DNA from: Phyllobacterium sp. OV277
GTDB lineage: Bacteria > Pseudomonadota > Alphaproteobacteria > Rhizobiales > Rhizobiaceae
Length of the DNA: 64,000 nt
Direction: 5' to 3'
Assembly (NCBI RefSeq): GCF_900104355.1
Contig: NZ_FNIY01000001.1
Location: forward strand, 558,001 to 622,000
The notes beneath the pieces are model-generated. The model saw only the letters and a list, made by a program, of their open reading frames with translations, was not told the DNA's origin and did no database searches. This document shows positions 8,703 to 18,430 of the stretch, piece after piece (position 1 is the first letter of the stretch; every line of letters begins with the position of its first letter). Position numbers and translations under genes: made by a program.

Positions 8703-10327
8703 ACCTCCTCGAAATCAGCAAGTTATCGCTGCGGATTGGCGCTTTCGAAGCGCTAAAAGGCGTCGACCTCTCCGTCAATGTGGGCGAAATCCGTGCGCTT
8801 GTCGGCGAATCCGGTTCCGGCAAATCCATGACCGCACTCAGCATCATGAAGCTGCTGCCAACAGGCGCGCGAACCGAAGGGCAAATCCGTTTCGACGGCA
8901 AGGACCTGCTTGCGACCAGCGAGGCCGATATGTGCCGCTTGCGCGGTAACGAGATCGGCATGGTGTTTCAGGAGCCGATGACCGCGCTCAACCCGGTCAA
9001 AACAATCGGCGAGCAGGTGGCTGAAGGCATAAGGCTGCACACCGGCGCAACCCGCGCCATTGCCGAGGAGCAGACCCGCGCCATTCTCGATCGCGTCGGC
9101 CTTCCCTCCGCAAAATTCCCGCTCAGCCGTTATCCGCACGAACTTTCCGGCGGTCAGCGCCAGCGTGTGGTGATTGCCATCGCCTGCGCGCTCAAACCCC
9201 GTTTGCTGATCGCCGATGAACCCACGACCGCGCTTGACGTTGTCCTGCAGGCGCAGATTCTCGAGCTTCTGCAAAGCCTCGTCGATGAGGAACGCATGGG
9301 CCTGCTGCTGATCAGCCATGATCTAGCTGTTGTCGCTGACATGGCCCACTCCATCACCGTGCTGCGGCATGGCGAGGTGATGGACAATGGCGAAACCGCG
9401 CAAATCCTCACCGAACAGACACATCCCTATACCCGCCAGCTCGCGCGGGCTTCCATGCATGTGCCGGAGCGTTCGCCTGAGCATCCGCACCACGCTGCCA
9501 ATAACGGGCCTTTGCTCGCCATCCGTGATCTGTCACGCACCTATCCGGGCCGACGTATTGGTCTGTTTGGCCGTGATCCGGAATTCACCGCGGTTGATAA
9601 TGTCAGCTTTGACATCAAGCCGGGACAATCGACGGCATTGGTCGGCCGTTCCGGTTGCGGTAAATCCACCCTCGCCCGCATGGTACTTGCGCTTGACCGG
9701 CCCACATCGGGCCAAATCCATTTCGCTGGACGCCGGATTGATGAGCTTACACAAAACGACCTACGCCCGGTCCGGCAGAATATGCAGGTGGTTTTTCAAG
9801 ACCCTTACGGCTCGTTCAATCCCCGCCACAAGGCCGAGCGGCTGGTTTCCGAACCATTATTCTTGATTGATCGGGAACTGAGCGCAAAGGAAAAACGTGA
9901 CCGGGTAGACCGCGCACTGGAACGCGTTGGCATTCCGCGTGCTGATAAGGACAAATATTCGCATGAATTCTCAGGCGGTCAGCGCCAGCGGCTTGCCATC
10001 GCGCGGGCCATCATCACCGAACCAAAACTCATTGTCGCCGATGAGCCGGTTTCGGCGCTTGATGTTTCAATCCGCGCGCAAATCCTTGACCTTTTCGCCG
10101 ATCTGAATGACCGGCTTGGCATTGCCTATCTCTTCATCACCCACGATCTCGCCGTCGCACGGGCGATTACTGACACGGTCATGGTCATGTCCGAAGGCAA
10201 AATCGTTGAGCATGGCAAAACCGACGAAATTCTGCTTCACCCACGCTCCGAGGCAGGACGGGCGCTGGTGAAGGCATCACCGGATTTGCACAAGGCCCTC
10301 GCCCGCCGTATCGGCGAACAGGGCTAA
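8699..10327 (+). CDS. ABC importer ATPase, fused DppD-DppF
   Basis: This 542-residue protein carries two complete ABC ATPase domains in one chain. Domain 1 has Walker A GESGSGKS near residue 39, signature LSGGQRQRV and a Walker B ending LLIADEP. Domain 2 has Walker A GRSGCGKS near residue 317, signature FSGGQRQRL and Walker B LIVADEP. Both therefore look catalytically competent. Each is followed by the oligopeptide-binding-protein C-terminal extension typical of DppD and DppF. Fused versions are common in alphaproteobacteria. The stop codon overlaps that of convergent cobD by a few bases. Confidence 0.92.
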   Translation: MNLLEISKLSLRIGAFEALKGVDLSVNVGEIRALVGESGSGKSMTALSIMKLLPTGARTEGQIRFDGKDLLATSEADMCRLRGNEIGMVFQEPMTALNPVKTIGEQVAEGIRLHTGATRAIAEEQTRAILDRVGLPSAKFPLSRYPHELSGGQRQRVVIAIACALKPRLLIADEPTTALDVVLQAQILELLQSLVDEERMGLLLISHDLAVVADMAHSITVLRHGEVMDNGETAQILTEQTHPYTRQLARASMHVPERSPEHPHHAANNGPLLAIRDLSRTYPGRRIGLFGRDPEFTAVDNVSFDIKPGQSTALVGRSGCGKSTLARMVLALDRPTSGQIHFAGRRIDELTQNDLRPVRQNMQVVFQDPYGSFNPRHKAERLVSEPLFLIDRELSAKEKRDRVDRALERVGIPRADKDKYSHEFSGGQRQRLAIARAIITEPKLIVADEPVSALDVSIRAQILDLFADLNDRLGIAYLFITHDLAVARAITDTVMVMSEGKIVEHGKTDEILLHPRSEAGRALVKASPDLHKALARRIGEQG

Positions 10328-11301
10328 AATAATCCCAGGAAGAAGAATACCAAGAGAACAACCATGAAGAGCGCCGTCGCAACACTGTAAACCCGCAGCG
10401 CCGCATCGATATCTTCGCCACCCGCATCACGACGACCTGCACCATTGAGCATCGGCTCATTGGCAATCACACCGCCATAGATACGCGGACCGGCAAGAGC
10501 AACGTCGATAGCCCCCGCCATGGCCGCCTCAGGCCAGCCCGCATTGGGCGAGCGATGCAGGCGCGCATCGCGCATCATCACATTGAACGAACGGCTGGCC
10601 GCCTTGCCGCCCCGTAGAATCCATGCGGCCGCAGCGATGAGCAGTCCCGTCAGCCGCGCGGGAATCCAGTTGGCGACATCATCAAGCCGGGCAGCAAACC
10701 GGCCAAAATCGCGATGGCGATCATTCAGATGGCCGATCATCGAATCCGCCGTATTCAGCATTTTGTAAGCAAGCAGACCCGGTAGCCCGAGCAGCGCATA
10801 CCAAAAGGCCGGTGCGATAATCCCGTCAGACGTGTTCTCAGCGAGGCTTTCAATCGCAGCGCGTGTAATCGCCGGTTCGTCAAGCACCTGTGGGTCGCGC
10901 CCGACGATCATCGATACCGCACGGCGTGCGCCCACCAACCCGTCATTGCGCAGGGCATCAGCCACCCGCGCCACATGCTCGCCAAGGCTCTTTTGCGCGA
11001 GGAATACTGCTACGATCAAAGCTTCGATCAGACCGCCAAATGGCGGGATCATCGTCAGCAGCCAATGGATGAGCGCACCAATTCCAGCCGCCAGAAGCAG
11101 TAGCGCCAGCATGGTGAAAAAGCCGTCACGTCGCTTTTCCTGCTCCGTATTGCCAGCCTTGTTGAACCGCTTGTCGATAAAGGAAATTGCCTTGCCGAAC
11201 AGCACGACGGGATGCGGGATTCTCTGCCAAAGCCAATCGGGGTCGCCGACATAACGGTCTGCGAGCAAAGCAAGAAACAGAATCAAGAGGTTGATTTCCA
11301 T
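10324..11301 (-). CDS. cobD: Adenosylcobinamide-phosphate synthase CobD (CbiB)
   Basis: This 325-residue integral membrane enzyme attaches the aminopropanol phosphate arm to adenosylcobyric acid late in cobalamin synthesis. Family landmarks are GDPDWLWQRIPHPVVLFGK near the start and ENTSDGIIAPAFWYALLG followed by ADSMIGHLNDRH in the middle. Several membrane segments are visible, including the last 20 residues. It follows cobC by 29 bp. Its usual substrate partner comes from CobC, encoded just upstream, so the pair makes and installs the nucleotide-loop linker. Confidence 0.93.
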   Translation of the reverse strand: MEINLLILFLALLADRYVGDPDWLWQRIPHPVVLFGKAISFIDKRFNKAGNTEQEKRRDGFFTMLALLLLAAGIGALIHWLLTMIPPFGGLIEALIVAVFLAQKSLGEHVARVADALRNDGLVGARRAVSMIVGRDPQVLDEPAITRAAIESLAENTSDGIIAPAFWYALLGLPGLLAYKMLNTADSMIGHLNDRHRDFGRFAARLDDVANWIPARLTGLLIAAAAWILRGGKAASRSFNVMMRDARLHRSPNAGWPEAAMAGAIDVALAGPRIYGGVIANEPMLNGAGRRDAGGEDIDAALRVYSVATALFMVVLLVFFFLGLF

Positions 11302-11330
11302 GGATGATTCGATCCCGTTGAATCAAAATA

Positions 11331-12344
11331 TCAGCTTCGGATAGTATCCAGAGCTATAAGGGTCCGCTGCCGAAAAGTCTCTGCGTCATTCTCATCCAAT
11401 GGCAGACCAAAACGCAACCAATGCGGCGCATAGGCAAATTTCCGCACCAATACATGCCGGGTGCAAAGCGCTTCAAACAGCGCATGGGCACGCTCGTGCT
11501 CGACCAGCGCAAACAGATCAGTACCGCCGATTTCCTTCAGCCCTGTCTTGGTGAAAACCGCACTCAGCAACCCACGACGATGCGTCAGCCGGTCCGTGAA
11601 AACACGCAGAGCACCCTTGTCCGTAAACGCGTGTTTGGCGATGACAAGTGCGGGGCCTGATACCGCCCATGGACCCATCCGCCTTGTCAGCCGCGTCGCG
11701 ATATCAGGGCTTGTCAGGGCAAAGCCGAGCCGCAGTCCCGCCAGCCCGAAAAACTTGCCGAAGGATTTGAGCACGATCAATCCATCCCCGCCGCAATGGG
11801 CCGCAATACTGGTTTGCGGGTGTGGATCGGCAAAGGCTTCGTCGACGATCAAAAACCCTCCACGCATGCGCAACGTCTCGGCAAGATGAAGCAGCGCATC
11901 TTTCGCAACAATACGGCCATCGGGATTGTTCGGGTTAACGACGACAGCTACTTTCGCCGATTGTGGAATAGCATCGACACTGTCACACAACGTCACTTTC
12001 CAACCTGCCTGTTCGAAAGTTGACTGGTGCTCCTGATAGGTCGGGCCGACAATCGCCACCTCACCGCGCTCAACCAGATCAGGCATGATCTGGATCAGGG
12101 CCTGCGTGCCGGGTGCGGCAGTTATCGCTGCTTCATCAGCAACACCGTAATAGCTGCGGGCCGCATCAAGCGCCGATGCCAGCAGGCTTTCATCGGGCAA
12201 GCGGTTCCACACATCCGAAGCAATGGACGGTAGGGGAAAAGCCTCCGGGTTGATGCCGGTGGAAAGATCGATCCAATCTTCGCGTGTTCCGCCAAAGCGG
12301 CTTATGGCGCGATCAAGCGCGCCGCCATGCTCAATCTGCATCAT
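11331..12344 (-). CDS. cobC: Threonine-phosphate decarboxylase CobC
   Basis: This 337-residue PLP-dependent enzyme of the histidinol-phosphate aminotransferase fold supplies aminopropanol phosphate for the cobalamin linker. The N-terminal HGGALDRAISRFGG and LSTGINPEAFPLP are characteristic of CobC/CobD decarboxylases. The PLP lysine lies in VLKSFGKFFGLAGLRLGF near residue 195. NPNNPDG is the PLP phosphate and ring contact region. Its ATG overlaps the cobB stop (GGATGATG), so it is coupled to the upstream gene. Confidence 0.92.
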   Translation of the reverse strand: MMQIEHGGALDRAISRFGGTREDWIDLSTGINPEAFPLPSIASDVWNRLPDESLLASALDAARSYYGVADEAAITAAPGTQALIQIMPDLVERGEVAIVGPTYQEHQSTFEQAGWKVTLCDSVDAIPQSAKVAVVVNPNNPDGRIVAKDALLHLAETLRMRGGFLIVDEAFADPHPQTSIAAHCGGDGLIVLKSFGKFFGLAGLRLGFALTSPDIATRLTRRMGPWAVSGPALVIAKHAFTDKGALRVFTDRLTHRRGLLSAVFTKTGLKEIGGTDLFALVEHERAHALFEALCTRHVLVRKFAYAPHWLRFGLPLDENDAETFRQRTLIALDTIRS

Positions 12345-13639
12345 CCGGCCATATCGATCATATGCATGTAGGAACCTGATACGGAGCCAACCCGCAGACC
12401 CATCTCACCAAGATCTTCACCCAGCGCATCGCGAACACGGAACAAGCGCTCGGCGTTACCCTCACGGACGATACTGGCATAGTGAAATTCATGGGCGTTA
12501 AACGGAAACGCGAAGGGTGATGCCGCCAGCGGCTCAATCCGCCGGTAGCCCAGATGCAGCTTGCGCTTGGCAAAACTGGTTTCCAGCGGCAGCAGCCCAA
12601 GCATGGCATGGGTTTTCCCCGATGCATCTTCGATGCTTTCGCCCAGCACCATGTAACCACCGCACTCGCCATAAACAGGGATACTGCGTTCCGCCGCCTG
12701 CCTTATTCCTCCGGCAAAATTCGATGCGGCAGACAATTGTTCCGCATAAAGTTCGGGATAACCGCCCGGAAGATAGACCGCGTCACTACCCACCGCTGGC
12801 GCTTCGTCGTTCAGCGGTGAAAAGAAACTGATCTGCGCACCGCGCCGCCGCCAGCCGTCGAGCAAATGCACATAGGAAAAAGCAAAGGCATTGTCACGCG
12901 CAACGGCAACATGCTGGCCGAGTGGCGGCACACGGGCGATATTGGCCATGGATGCCGCCGGGCCGAACCGCCCCGCAATATGCTGAAGCGCCGCCAGATC
13001 AATCTGCGTGCTCATCACCTCGCCCGCATGGGCCATGAACGCGTCGAGTTCCGCATGTTCTCCCGCCTGAACCAGACCGAGATGCCGCTCCGGCAAATGC
13101 AGTTTCGGATCGCGCATAATGGCACCGAGAACCGGGATACCCACAGGCTGCAGCGCTGCACGCAACATTGCCTCGTGCCGCGCACTGCCAACCCGGTTGA
13201 GAATAAGCCCTGATATCATCACCTTGCGGCGAAAATCCCTGAAACCGCTGACAAGCGCGGCAATCGAATGGGATTGCTTGGCACAATCAAGCACCAGAAT
13301 AACCGGCAGCGACAGACGCACGGCAAGATCAGCCGCCGAACCCGTTCCGTCAAGCGCACCGTCAAAAAGGCCCATCATGCCTTCGACAACCAGCGTCTTG
13401 CCGCCTTCCGTATGGCGGGACGCCAAAGCGCTGATCAGATCAGGCCGCATCGCCCATGGATCAAGATTGATGCAGGGCACACCTGATGCAACGCTATGAT
13501 AGGCAGGGTCGATATAATCAGGGCCAGCTTTGGCTGGCGCAATCTTGGCGCCAAGGTCGCGCAGTGCGCGCAGCAATCCCAATGTCACCGTGGTCTTGCC
13601 GCTGCCCGAAGATGGTGCGGCGATTACAAAACCTTTCAT
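12341..13639 (-). CDS. cobB: Hydrogenobyrinic acid a,c-diamide synthase CobB
   Basis: This 432-residue glutamine amidotransferase amidates the a and c side chains using ATP and glutamine. The N-terminal dethiobiotin-synthetase-like domain opens with the P-loop APSSGSGKTTVTLG. The C-terminal class-I amidotransferase domain has the nucleophile Cys in VYGECGGYMVLG. Length matches the family. It overlaps cobA (upstream) and cobC (downstream) by a few bases, giving a tight cobA-B-C-D unit. Confidence 0.94.
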   Translation of the reverse strand: MKGFVIAAPSSGSGKTTVTLGLLRALRDLGAKIAPAKAGPDYIDPAYHSVASGVPCINLDPWAMRPDLISALASRHTEGGKTLVVEGMMGLFDGALDGTGSAADLAVRLSLPVILVLDCAKQSHSIAALVSGFRDFRRKVMISGLILNRVGSARHEAMLRAALQPVGIPVLGAIMRDPKLHLPERHLGLVQAGEHAELDAFMAHAGEVMSTQIDLAALQHIAGRFGPAASMANIARVPPLGQHVAVARDNAFAFSYVHLLDGWRRRGAQISFFSPLNDEAPAVGSDAVYLPGGYPELYAEQLSAASNFAGGIRQAAERSIPVYGECGGYMVLGESIEDASGKTHAMLGLLPLETSFAKRKLHLGYRRIEPLAASPFAFPFNAHEFHYASIVREGNAERLFRVRDALGEDLGEMGLRVGSVSGSYMHMIDMAG

Positions 13640-14475
13640 CCCGCATCCTTTTCGCGGCGTGTTCCGAGCGGATCAACCTGCAGCACCCGGCCATCCAACG
13701 CACCCAGCCAATCCAGCGCCGCGCGCAGCCGCACCACTTCGCCGATCACCACAATTGCCGGTGGCCGCAAGCCTGCCTGCTCCACATCGCGTTCGGCTTG
13801 AGTAAGCGTCGTTTCCAGCACTTTTTGTTCGCCCGTCGTCGCATTGCAGACAAAAGCCATCGGTTCATCTTTCGAGCGGCCCGCCGCAATCAGCTTGGCG
13901 GCTATCGTACCAATATGCTTCATCGCCATATACATGACGATGACGGATGATCCCTTGGCAATACTCGCCCAGTCCATCGTATCGGGGATAAGGCCTGTTG
14001 CATCATGGCCGGTCAAAAAGGTCACGCTCTGGTTGGTCTCGCGATGGGTAACCGGAATGCCCGCATAGGCAAGCCCGCCAATGCCAGCGGTGATTCCCGG
14101 AACGATCCGGAAGGGCACCCCATGTTCAACCAGCGTCAGCGCTTCTTCGCCGCCACGTCCAAACACGAAAGGGTCGCCGCCCTTCAGGCGCAGCACCCGT
14201 TTGCCTTCCTTGGCCAGTTCCACCAGTCGCAAGGATATATCCCGTTGCTGCGGCGACGGCTTGCCGCCGCGTTTGCCCGCATATTCACGCTCGGCTTGCG
14301 GCCCTGCAAAGGAAAGGCATTCCTCATTCACCAGCGCGTCATAGACAATGACATCTGCCTGTTCGAGTGCATTGACCGCATGCAGCGTCAAAAGGCCGGG
14401 ATCACCCGGCCCCGCCCCGACGAGCCAGACATGGCCCGCTTCAAACTTCGGCAATTTTGCTGTCACTGCGCTCAT
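13636..14475 (-). CDS. cobA: Uroporphyrinogen-III C-methyltransferase CobA
   Basis: This 279-residue SAM-dependent enzyme methylates uroporphyrinogen III at C2 and C7 to make precorrin-2, the entry step to cobalamin and siroheme. Visible motifs are VGAGPGDPGLLTLHA, GKRGGKPSPQQ and LKGGDPFVFGRGGEE. There is no fused CysG oxidase/ferrochelatase domain. I placed the start at 14475 because a strong GGGGAGCGCG precedes that ATG; an upstream in-frame ATG at 14505 has no ribosome site. It is the first gene of the minus-strand cobA-B-C-D unit and is divergent from cbiD. Confidence 0.93.
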   Translation of the reverse strand: MSAVTAKLPKFEAGHVWLVGAGPGDPGLLTLHAVNALEQADVIVYDALVNEECLSFAGPQAEREYAGKRGGKPSPQQRDISLRLVELAKEGKRVLRLKGGDPFVFGRGGEEALTLVEHGVPFRIVPGITAGIGGLAYAGIPVTHRETNQSVTFLTGHDATGLIPDTMDWASIAKGSSVIVMYMAMKHIGTIAAKLIAAGRSKDEPMAFVCNATTGEQKVLETTLTQAERDVEQAGLRPPAIVVIGEVVRLRAALDWLGALDGRVLQVDPLGTRREKDAG

Positions 14476-14549
14476 CGCGCTCCCCGTATTTGCTGTTTTG
14501 CGCATAGCATAATTTTTCGCCTTGCAAGCATGAACTTATCGGAAAAATC

Positions 14550-15701
14550 ATGCAACTCTATCCCAAGCTGGTCTATAAGACGCGCATGAGCGACGAACCC
14601 GATGCCGGAATGCGGAAACCTGATGATGCCAGCCCCACGCCCCTGCGCCGAGGCTGGACGACGGGTGCCTGCGCGACCGCAGCCACCAAGGCGGCGTTGA
14701 TTGCACTAATCACAGGCGAATTTCCCGATCCCGTTGCCATTATCCTGCCGAAGGGCGAAGTGCCGCATTTTCCGCTGGCACTCGAATCAATCGGCGATGG
14801 CTATGCCATAGCCGGTATCGTCAAGGACGCCGGGGATGACCCTGACGTTACCCATGGCGCCACCATCATCTCGACCGTTTACCCCGCTGCTCCCGGCAGT
14901 GGCATCCAATTTGTCGCCGGTGATGGGGTTGGGACCGTCACCCTGCCCGGCCTGCCGATCCAGCCGGGGGAAGCGGCGATCAATCCCGTCCCTCGCGCCA
15001 TGATGACCGCCATCTGCGAGGAAATCTGCGCGCAATATGAACTGCCCGCCGATCTCGTCATAACGATCTCCGTACCTGAAGGCGAGGAACTCGCCAAACA
15101 AACCTGGAACCCGCGCCTTGGTATTGTCGGCGGCATCTCCATTCTTGGTACGACAGGCATCGTCCATCCCTTTTCCTGCGCCGCGTGGATACACTCGATC
15201 CACAGGGGCATTGATGTTTCCCGTGCAGCGGGCCTCACCCATGTGCTGGCAGCGACGGGTTCGACCTCGGAAGATGCGGCACAGGCCATTTATGATCTGC
15301 CTGATGTCGCGCTTCTGGATATGGGCGATTTTGCCGGTGGCCTTTTAAAATATCTGCGCGTGCACCCCATCGACAAGCTTACCATTGCCGGTGGCTTTGC
15401 CAAACTGACCAAGCTCGCACAGGGCGCGCTCGATCTGCACTCGGCGCGCAGTCAGGTCAGCATGGAATTTCTGGCTGATGAAGCGGAAAAGCTTGGATTC
15501 GACCAGAATATGAGGGACCAGATTCTGAATGCCAATACCGCGCAGGAAGTGCTTGAAATGACTCTGGGTTTGGGCATCGACCTGCCGAAATCCATTGCCG
15601 AGAAAGCCAAGGCGGTGGCGCTGGCAACGCTTAAAGGCGCGCCTGTGGAGGTGGAAATGATCGTGACTGACCGCAAAGGGACGATCCTTGCCCGCCTCTG
15701 A
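14550..15701 (+). CDS. cbiD: Precorrin-5B C1-methyltransferase CbiD
   Basis: This protein of up to 383 residues belongs to the CbiD family, which methylates C1 of the corrin ring during ring contraction. The landmark RRGWTTGACATAATKAAL is present near the N-terminus, followed by GDGVGTVTLPGLP. Many aerobic alphaproteobacteria carry this enzyme in place of CobF, so finding it among Cob-type genes is not contradictory. The start is uncertain: ATG 14550 and ATG 14586 are both possible and neither has a strong ribosome site. It is divergent from cobA with a 75-bp gap and overlaps cobK by 14 bp. Confidence 0.9.
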   Translation: MQLYPKLVYKTRMSDEPDAGMRKPDDASPTPLRRGWTTGACATAATKAALIALITGEFPDPVAIILPKGEVPHFPLALESIGDGYAIAGIVKDAGDDPDVTHGATIISTVYPAAPGSGIQFVAGDGVGTVTLPGLPIQPGEAAINPVPRAMMTAICEEICAQYELPADLVITISVPEGEELAKQTWNPRLGIVGGISILGTTGIVHPFSCAAWIHSIHRGIDVSRAAGLTHVLAATGSTSEDAAQAIYDLPDVALLDMGDFAGGLLKYLRVHPIDKLTIAGGFAKLTKLAQGALDLHSARSQVSMEFLADEAEKLGFDQNMRDQILNANTAQEVLEMTLGLGIDLPKSIAEKAKAVALATLKGAPVEVEMIVTDRKGTILARL

Positions 15702-16434
15702 TCATCCGATTCTCATTCTTGGTGGAACAGCCGAAGCGGCGAAACTGGCCGCCGCGCTTGTCGCCTTGGGCTATCGCACCATCTCGTCACTGGCGGGCCG
15801 CACCAGCAATCCCGCGAAAATCGAGGGCGAAGTGCGCACCGGTGGCTTTGGCGGCGCTGATGGCCTTGCCGATTATCTGCGCAGGGAAAATATCGCGCTG
15901 CTGGTCGATGCCACACACCCCTTCGCCACGCAAATCTCCGACAATGCCATTGCGGCGGCTGATGTCACCGGCATTCCTTTTGTCCGTTTGGAGCGGACCG
16001 AATGGCGGCGCAAACCCGGCGATATCTGGATCAGCGTAGCGACACTGGAAGAGGCCGTTGCCGCTGCTCCCTCCAAGGCGCGGATATTGCTGGCGCTCGG
16101 CCGCCAGCACATCGCCCCCTTCTCCAAACGGCGGGATGTGTTTTTTGTCGTGCGGATGATCGATCCACCGGAAACACCCCTGGACCTCTTCGATTTTGAA
16201 CTGGAATTGTCCAGGCCGGGCAAAAAGGACGAGGAAGCCGCGTTTCTCACGCGCAAACGCCTGACGCATATTATCTGCCGCAATTCCGGTGGCGCCGCAT
16301 CCTATGCAAAAATATCAGCGGCACGGGAGTTGGGTCTACCCGTTATCATGATTGAACGGCCACATCGCCCCGGTGCTCATGCTTTGCCTGATACGGACAG
16401 TGTGCTGCGTTTTGTGGTGGAGATGTTGGGGTAA
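15688..16434 (+). CDS. cobK: Precorrin-6A reductase CobK
   Basis: This 248-residue NADPH-dependent enzyme reduces precorrin-6A to dihydro-precorrin-6. The N-terminal ILILGGTAEAAKLA, the middle VDATHPFATQIS and the later LALGRQHIAPF are typical of CobK/CbiJ. The start is a TTG at 15688, supported by AAAGGGA 5 bp upstream and by the first residues matching the family. It overlaps the end of cbiD, so the two form a small plus-strand operon. In relatives cobL and cobJ often lie next to it; here a palindrome follows instead. Confidence 0.9.
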   Translation: MPASDHPILILGGTAEAAKLAAALVALGYRTISSLAGRTSNPAKIEGEVRTGGFGGADGLADYLRRENIALLVDATHPFATQISDNAIAAADVTGIPFVRLERTEWRRKPGDIWISVATLEEAVAAAPSKARILLALGRQHIAPFSKRRDVFFVVRMIDPPETPLDLFDFELELSRPGKKDEEAAFLTRKRLTHIICRNSGGAASYAKISAARELGLPVIMIERPHRPGAHALPDTDSVLRFVVEMLG

Positions 16435-16469
16435 GTTGCGCGAATATGTGAGTGGGTCGTTCGAGGTTG

Positions 16470-16633
16470 GTGGTTCGTGGTTCGTGGTTCGACAAGCTCA
16501 CCATGAGGGAGATGGGTGGATGCAACGCTAATCGCAAAGACTGTAGAGATTGCAATTCACAAAAGTTGCAGAACTTGGCTCCCCTTCATCACCCCTCTCC
16601 CTCATGGTGAGCTTGTCGAACCACGAACCACGC
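16470..16633. repeat. Palindrome family A copy
   Basis: The left arm contains heptamers GTTCGTG followed by GTTCGACAAGCTCACCATGA. The right arm contains TCATGGTGAGCTTGTCGAAC and is its inverted copy. The arms are separated by about 90 bp containing GTTGCAGAACTTGGCTCC. It fills the gap between the convergent genes cobK and cobM. Confidence 0.9.
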
Positions 16634-16669
16634 CCCTCACCCACGCCAAAACAACCCGCACCTACCACC

Positions 16670-17431
16670 TCATTCAGACCGTGAGCGCAGCGTGTGGCTG
16701 TGATCCTTGTGATAAAGCGCGGAATCGCGAAATGCACCGGCTAACAGGCCCTTGCCGACAAAGATCATCGCTGAGCGGGTCAGGCCCGAATCCTTCACCT
16801 TGCCCGCAATATCGGCAAGCGTTCCATGGATGAATTGCTCGTCCGGCCAGCCAACCCGGTAAGCCACGATCACAGGACAATCGGCACCATAAAGCGGCGT
16901 CAGCTCCGTCTCGATTTTCGTCAGATTGCGGATGGAAAGATGAATGACCAGCGTTGCGCCGGATTTACCGAGCGTTGCCAGTTCCTCACCCTCCGGCATG
17001 GCTGATGATTTCATTGAGGTGCGCGTGAGAACAATGGTCTGGCAGACCTCGGGAACCGTCAATTCCTTTTTCAGCGCTGCGGCAGCCGCCGCAAAGGCTG
17101 GAACACCCGGCGTCACATCATATTCAATGCCAAGCGCATCAAGCCGTCGCATCTGCTCGGCCACAGCGCCATAGATCGACGGATCACCGGAATGCACCCG
17201 CGCCACATCCTTGCCTTCCGCATGCGCCCGTTCAAACTCGGCAATGATCTCGTCCAGCGTCAATGAGGACGTATCGACAACCCGCGCACCCTCTGGCACT
17301 TCGGCAACCATTTCCGGTGGCACCAGCGAGCCCGCATAAAGACACACCGGGCAGGACTGGATCAGTTTCAGACCGCGTACGGTGATAAGATCGGGCGCGC
17401 CGGGACCGGCGCCAATGAAATGAACGGTCAT
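16670..17431 (-). CDS. cobM: Precorrin-4 C11-methyltransferase CobM
   Basis: This 253-residue SAM-dependent methyltransferase belongs to the tetrapyrrole methylase family and methylates C11 of precorrin-4. It starts with VHFIGAGPGAPDLITVRG and has HSGDPSIYGAVAEQM in the middle, both typical of CobM/CbiF. I chose ATG 17431 because the upstream in-frame region is not family-like. Its start lies 4 bp after the cobE stop, so the two are probably coupled. Confidence 0.92.
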   Translation of the reverse strand: MTVHFIGAGPGAPDLITVRGLKLIQSCPVCLYAGSLVPPEMVAEVPEGARVVDTSSLTLDEIIAEFERAHAEGKDVARVHSGDPSIYGAVAEQMRRLDALGIEYDVTPGVPAFAAAAAALKKELTVPEVCQTIVLTRTSMKSSAMPEGEELATLGKSGATLVIHLSIRNLTKIETELTPLYGADCPVIVAYRVGWPDEQFIHGTLADIAGKVKDSGLTRSAMIFVGKGLLAGAFRDSALYHKDHSHTLRSRSE

Positions 17432-17435
17432 TGTT

Positions 17436-17828
17436 TTACGTCTTTCTTGCCGCCAATGCAGCGGTTGCATGGGCAGATTTCGTCTTGCCGATCACCAGTT
17501 TACCAGCCGGGCCAGCGGCAGCGAGTGCTGCGGCTTCTGCTATACCATGACTGCCTGTCAGCTCGAATACACGCTGCGACGGGTTGGCAAGCCGTGGCGT
17601 TTGCTCCTCCAGCGTTGCAGCGTCAAAGCAGAGGAAGGGCAAACCCCAGCGCGCGGCCAACTGAATGATAGCTGTCTCGCCAGCACGCGCGTCTATCGAA
17701 TAGATACCCGATAGATCGTCAGAATTTATCCCAGCCGCTTTCAAAACAGTCTCGGCAAGGGCCAAAAGCTCCTGCGGATCGCATCCCCGCTCGCAGCCCA
17801 CGCCAAGCATGTAACCAATGTCTGACAT
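17436..17828 (-). CDS. cobE: Cobalamin biosynthesis protein CobE (CbiG C-terminal-like)
   Basis: This 130-residue protein matches the small CobE family, equivalent to the C-terminal domain of CbiG. GVGCERGC near residue 10 and SIDARAGETAI around residue 45 are family features, as is FELTGSHGIAEAAAL. CobE binds corrin intermediates; its exact step is less well defined than for its neighbours. The ATG at 17828 overlaps the stop of the upstream TerB-like gene as TGATG, and cobM follows at once. Confidence 0.88.
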   Translation of the reverse strand: MSDIGYMLGVGCERGCDPQELLALAETVLKAAGINSDDLSGIYSIDARAGETAIIQLAARWGLPFLCFDAATLEEQTPRLANPSQRVFELTGSHGIAEAAALAAAGPAGKLVIGKTKSAHATAALAARKT

Positions 17829-18256
17829 CAATGGGACTTGTGCAGCTCTTCCGGCGTCACGCCGAGCAGGTCCGCCGTCCGGCGGATGAGATTGGCTTCC
17901 TTGGGATCAAGATCATCGTCCGCATTGGCGATGGCGAGAAGATGGCGCAGGAGCATCACCTTGCGCTCAAAGGGCACGTCCGCAAAAGCCAGCGCCGCCT
18001 GTTCGCTTGATGTCTCATAGCCGAAATCCTTGAGATATTCGGCAACTTCGCTGAACTCATCCGGCGAAATACCGAAATCTGTGGAAGCAATGCGCAGGAT
18101 CGCAGCATATTCCGATTTCTCTGTTTTGCCGTCAGCCAGCGCCACATGCAACAGGAGCAGCAGTTCCGCTGTCAGAATCGGATCATCGGCCACTTTCTGC
18201 ACCGCGCTCTTGCTGCCGAGAAATGCGGTGATGCGATCAAAAATGCTTTCGCTCAT
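17828..18256 (-). CDS. TerB-like (tellurite resistance TerB family) protein
   Basis: This 142-residue, mostly helical cytosolic protein has a TerB/DnaJ-N-like domain. Acidic metal-binding-type segments are visible as LLHVALADGKTEKSEY near residue 40 and IANADDDLDPKEANLIRR near residue 110. I chose ATG 18256, preceded by GGGGG. Its stop overlaps the cobE start, so it is the first gene of a terB-cobE-cobM unit. TerB-fold proteins have been linked to metal sensing and membrane complexes, but no role in cobalamin synthesis is established. A cobalt-related role is only a guess. Confidence 0.75.
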   Translation of the reverse strand: MSESIFDRITAFLGSKSAVQKVADDPILTAELLLLLHVALADGKTEKSEYAAILRIASTDFGISPDEFSEVAEYLKDFGYETSSEQAALAFADVPFERKVMLLRHLLAIANADDDLDPKEANLIRRTADLLGVTPEELHKSH

Positions 18257-18430
18257 TGTACCCCCAACTGTGTTCACGCGATTGATCGCAGTCTCAACCA
18301 TTGAATTCAAGTGCGCAAACAACACACCAGAACGCGATTCGCACAAGTGAATTGACAGAGCGCGCAAATGTTCTCGCCAAAATGGAATTTGTCTCTATGG
18401 TCCGGCGCATTCTTGCAAGAGTCTTCCGCC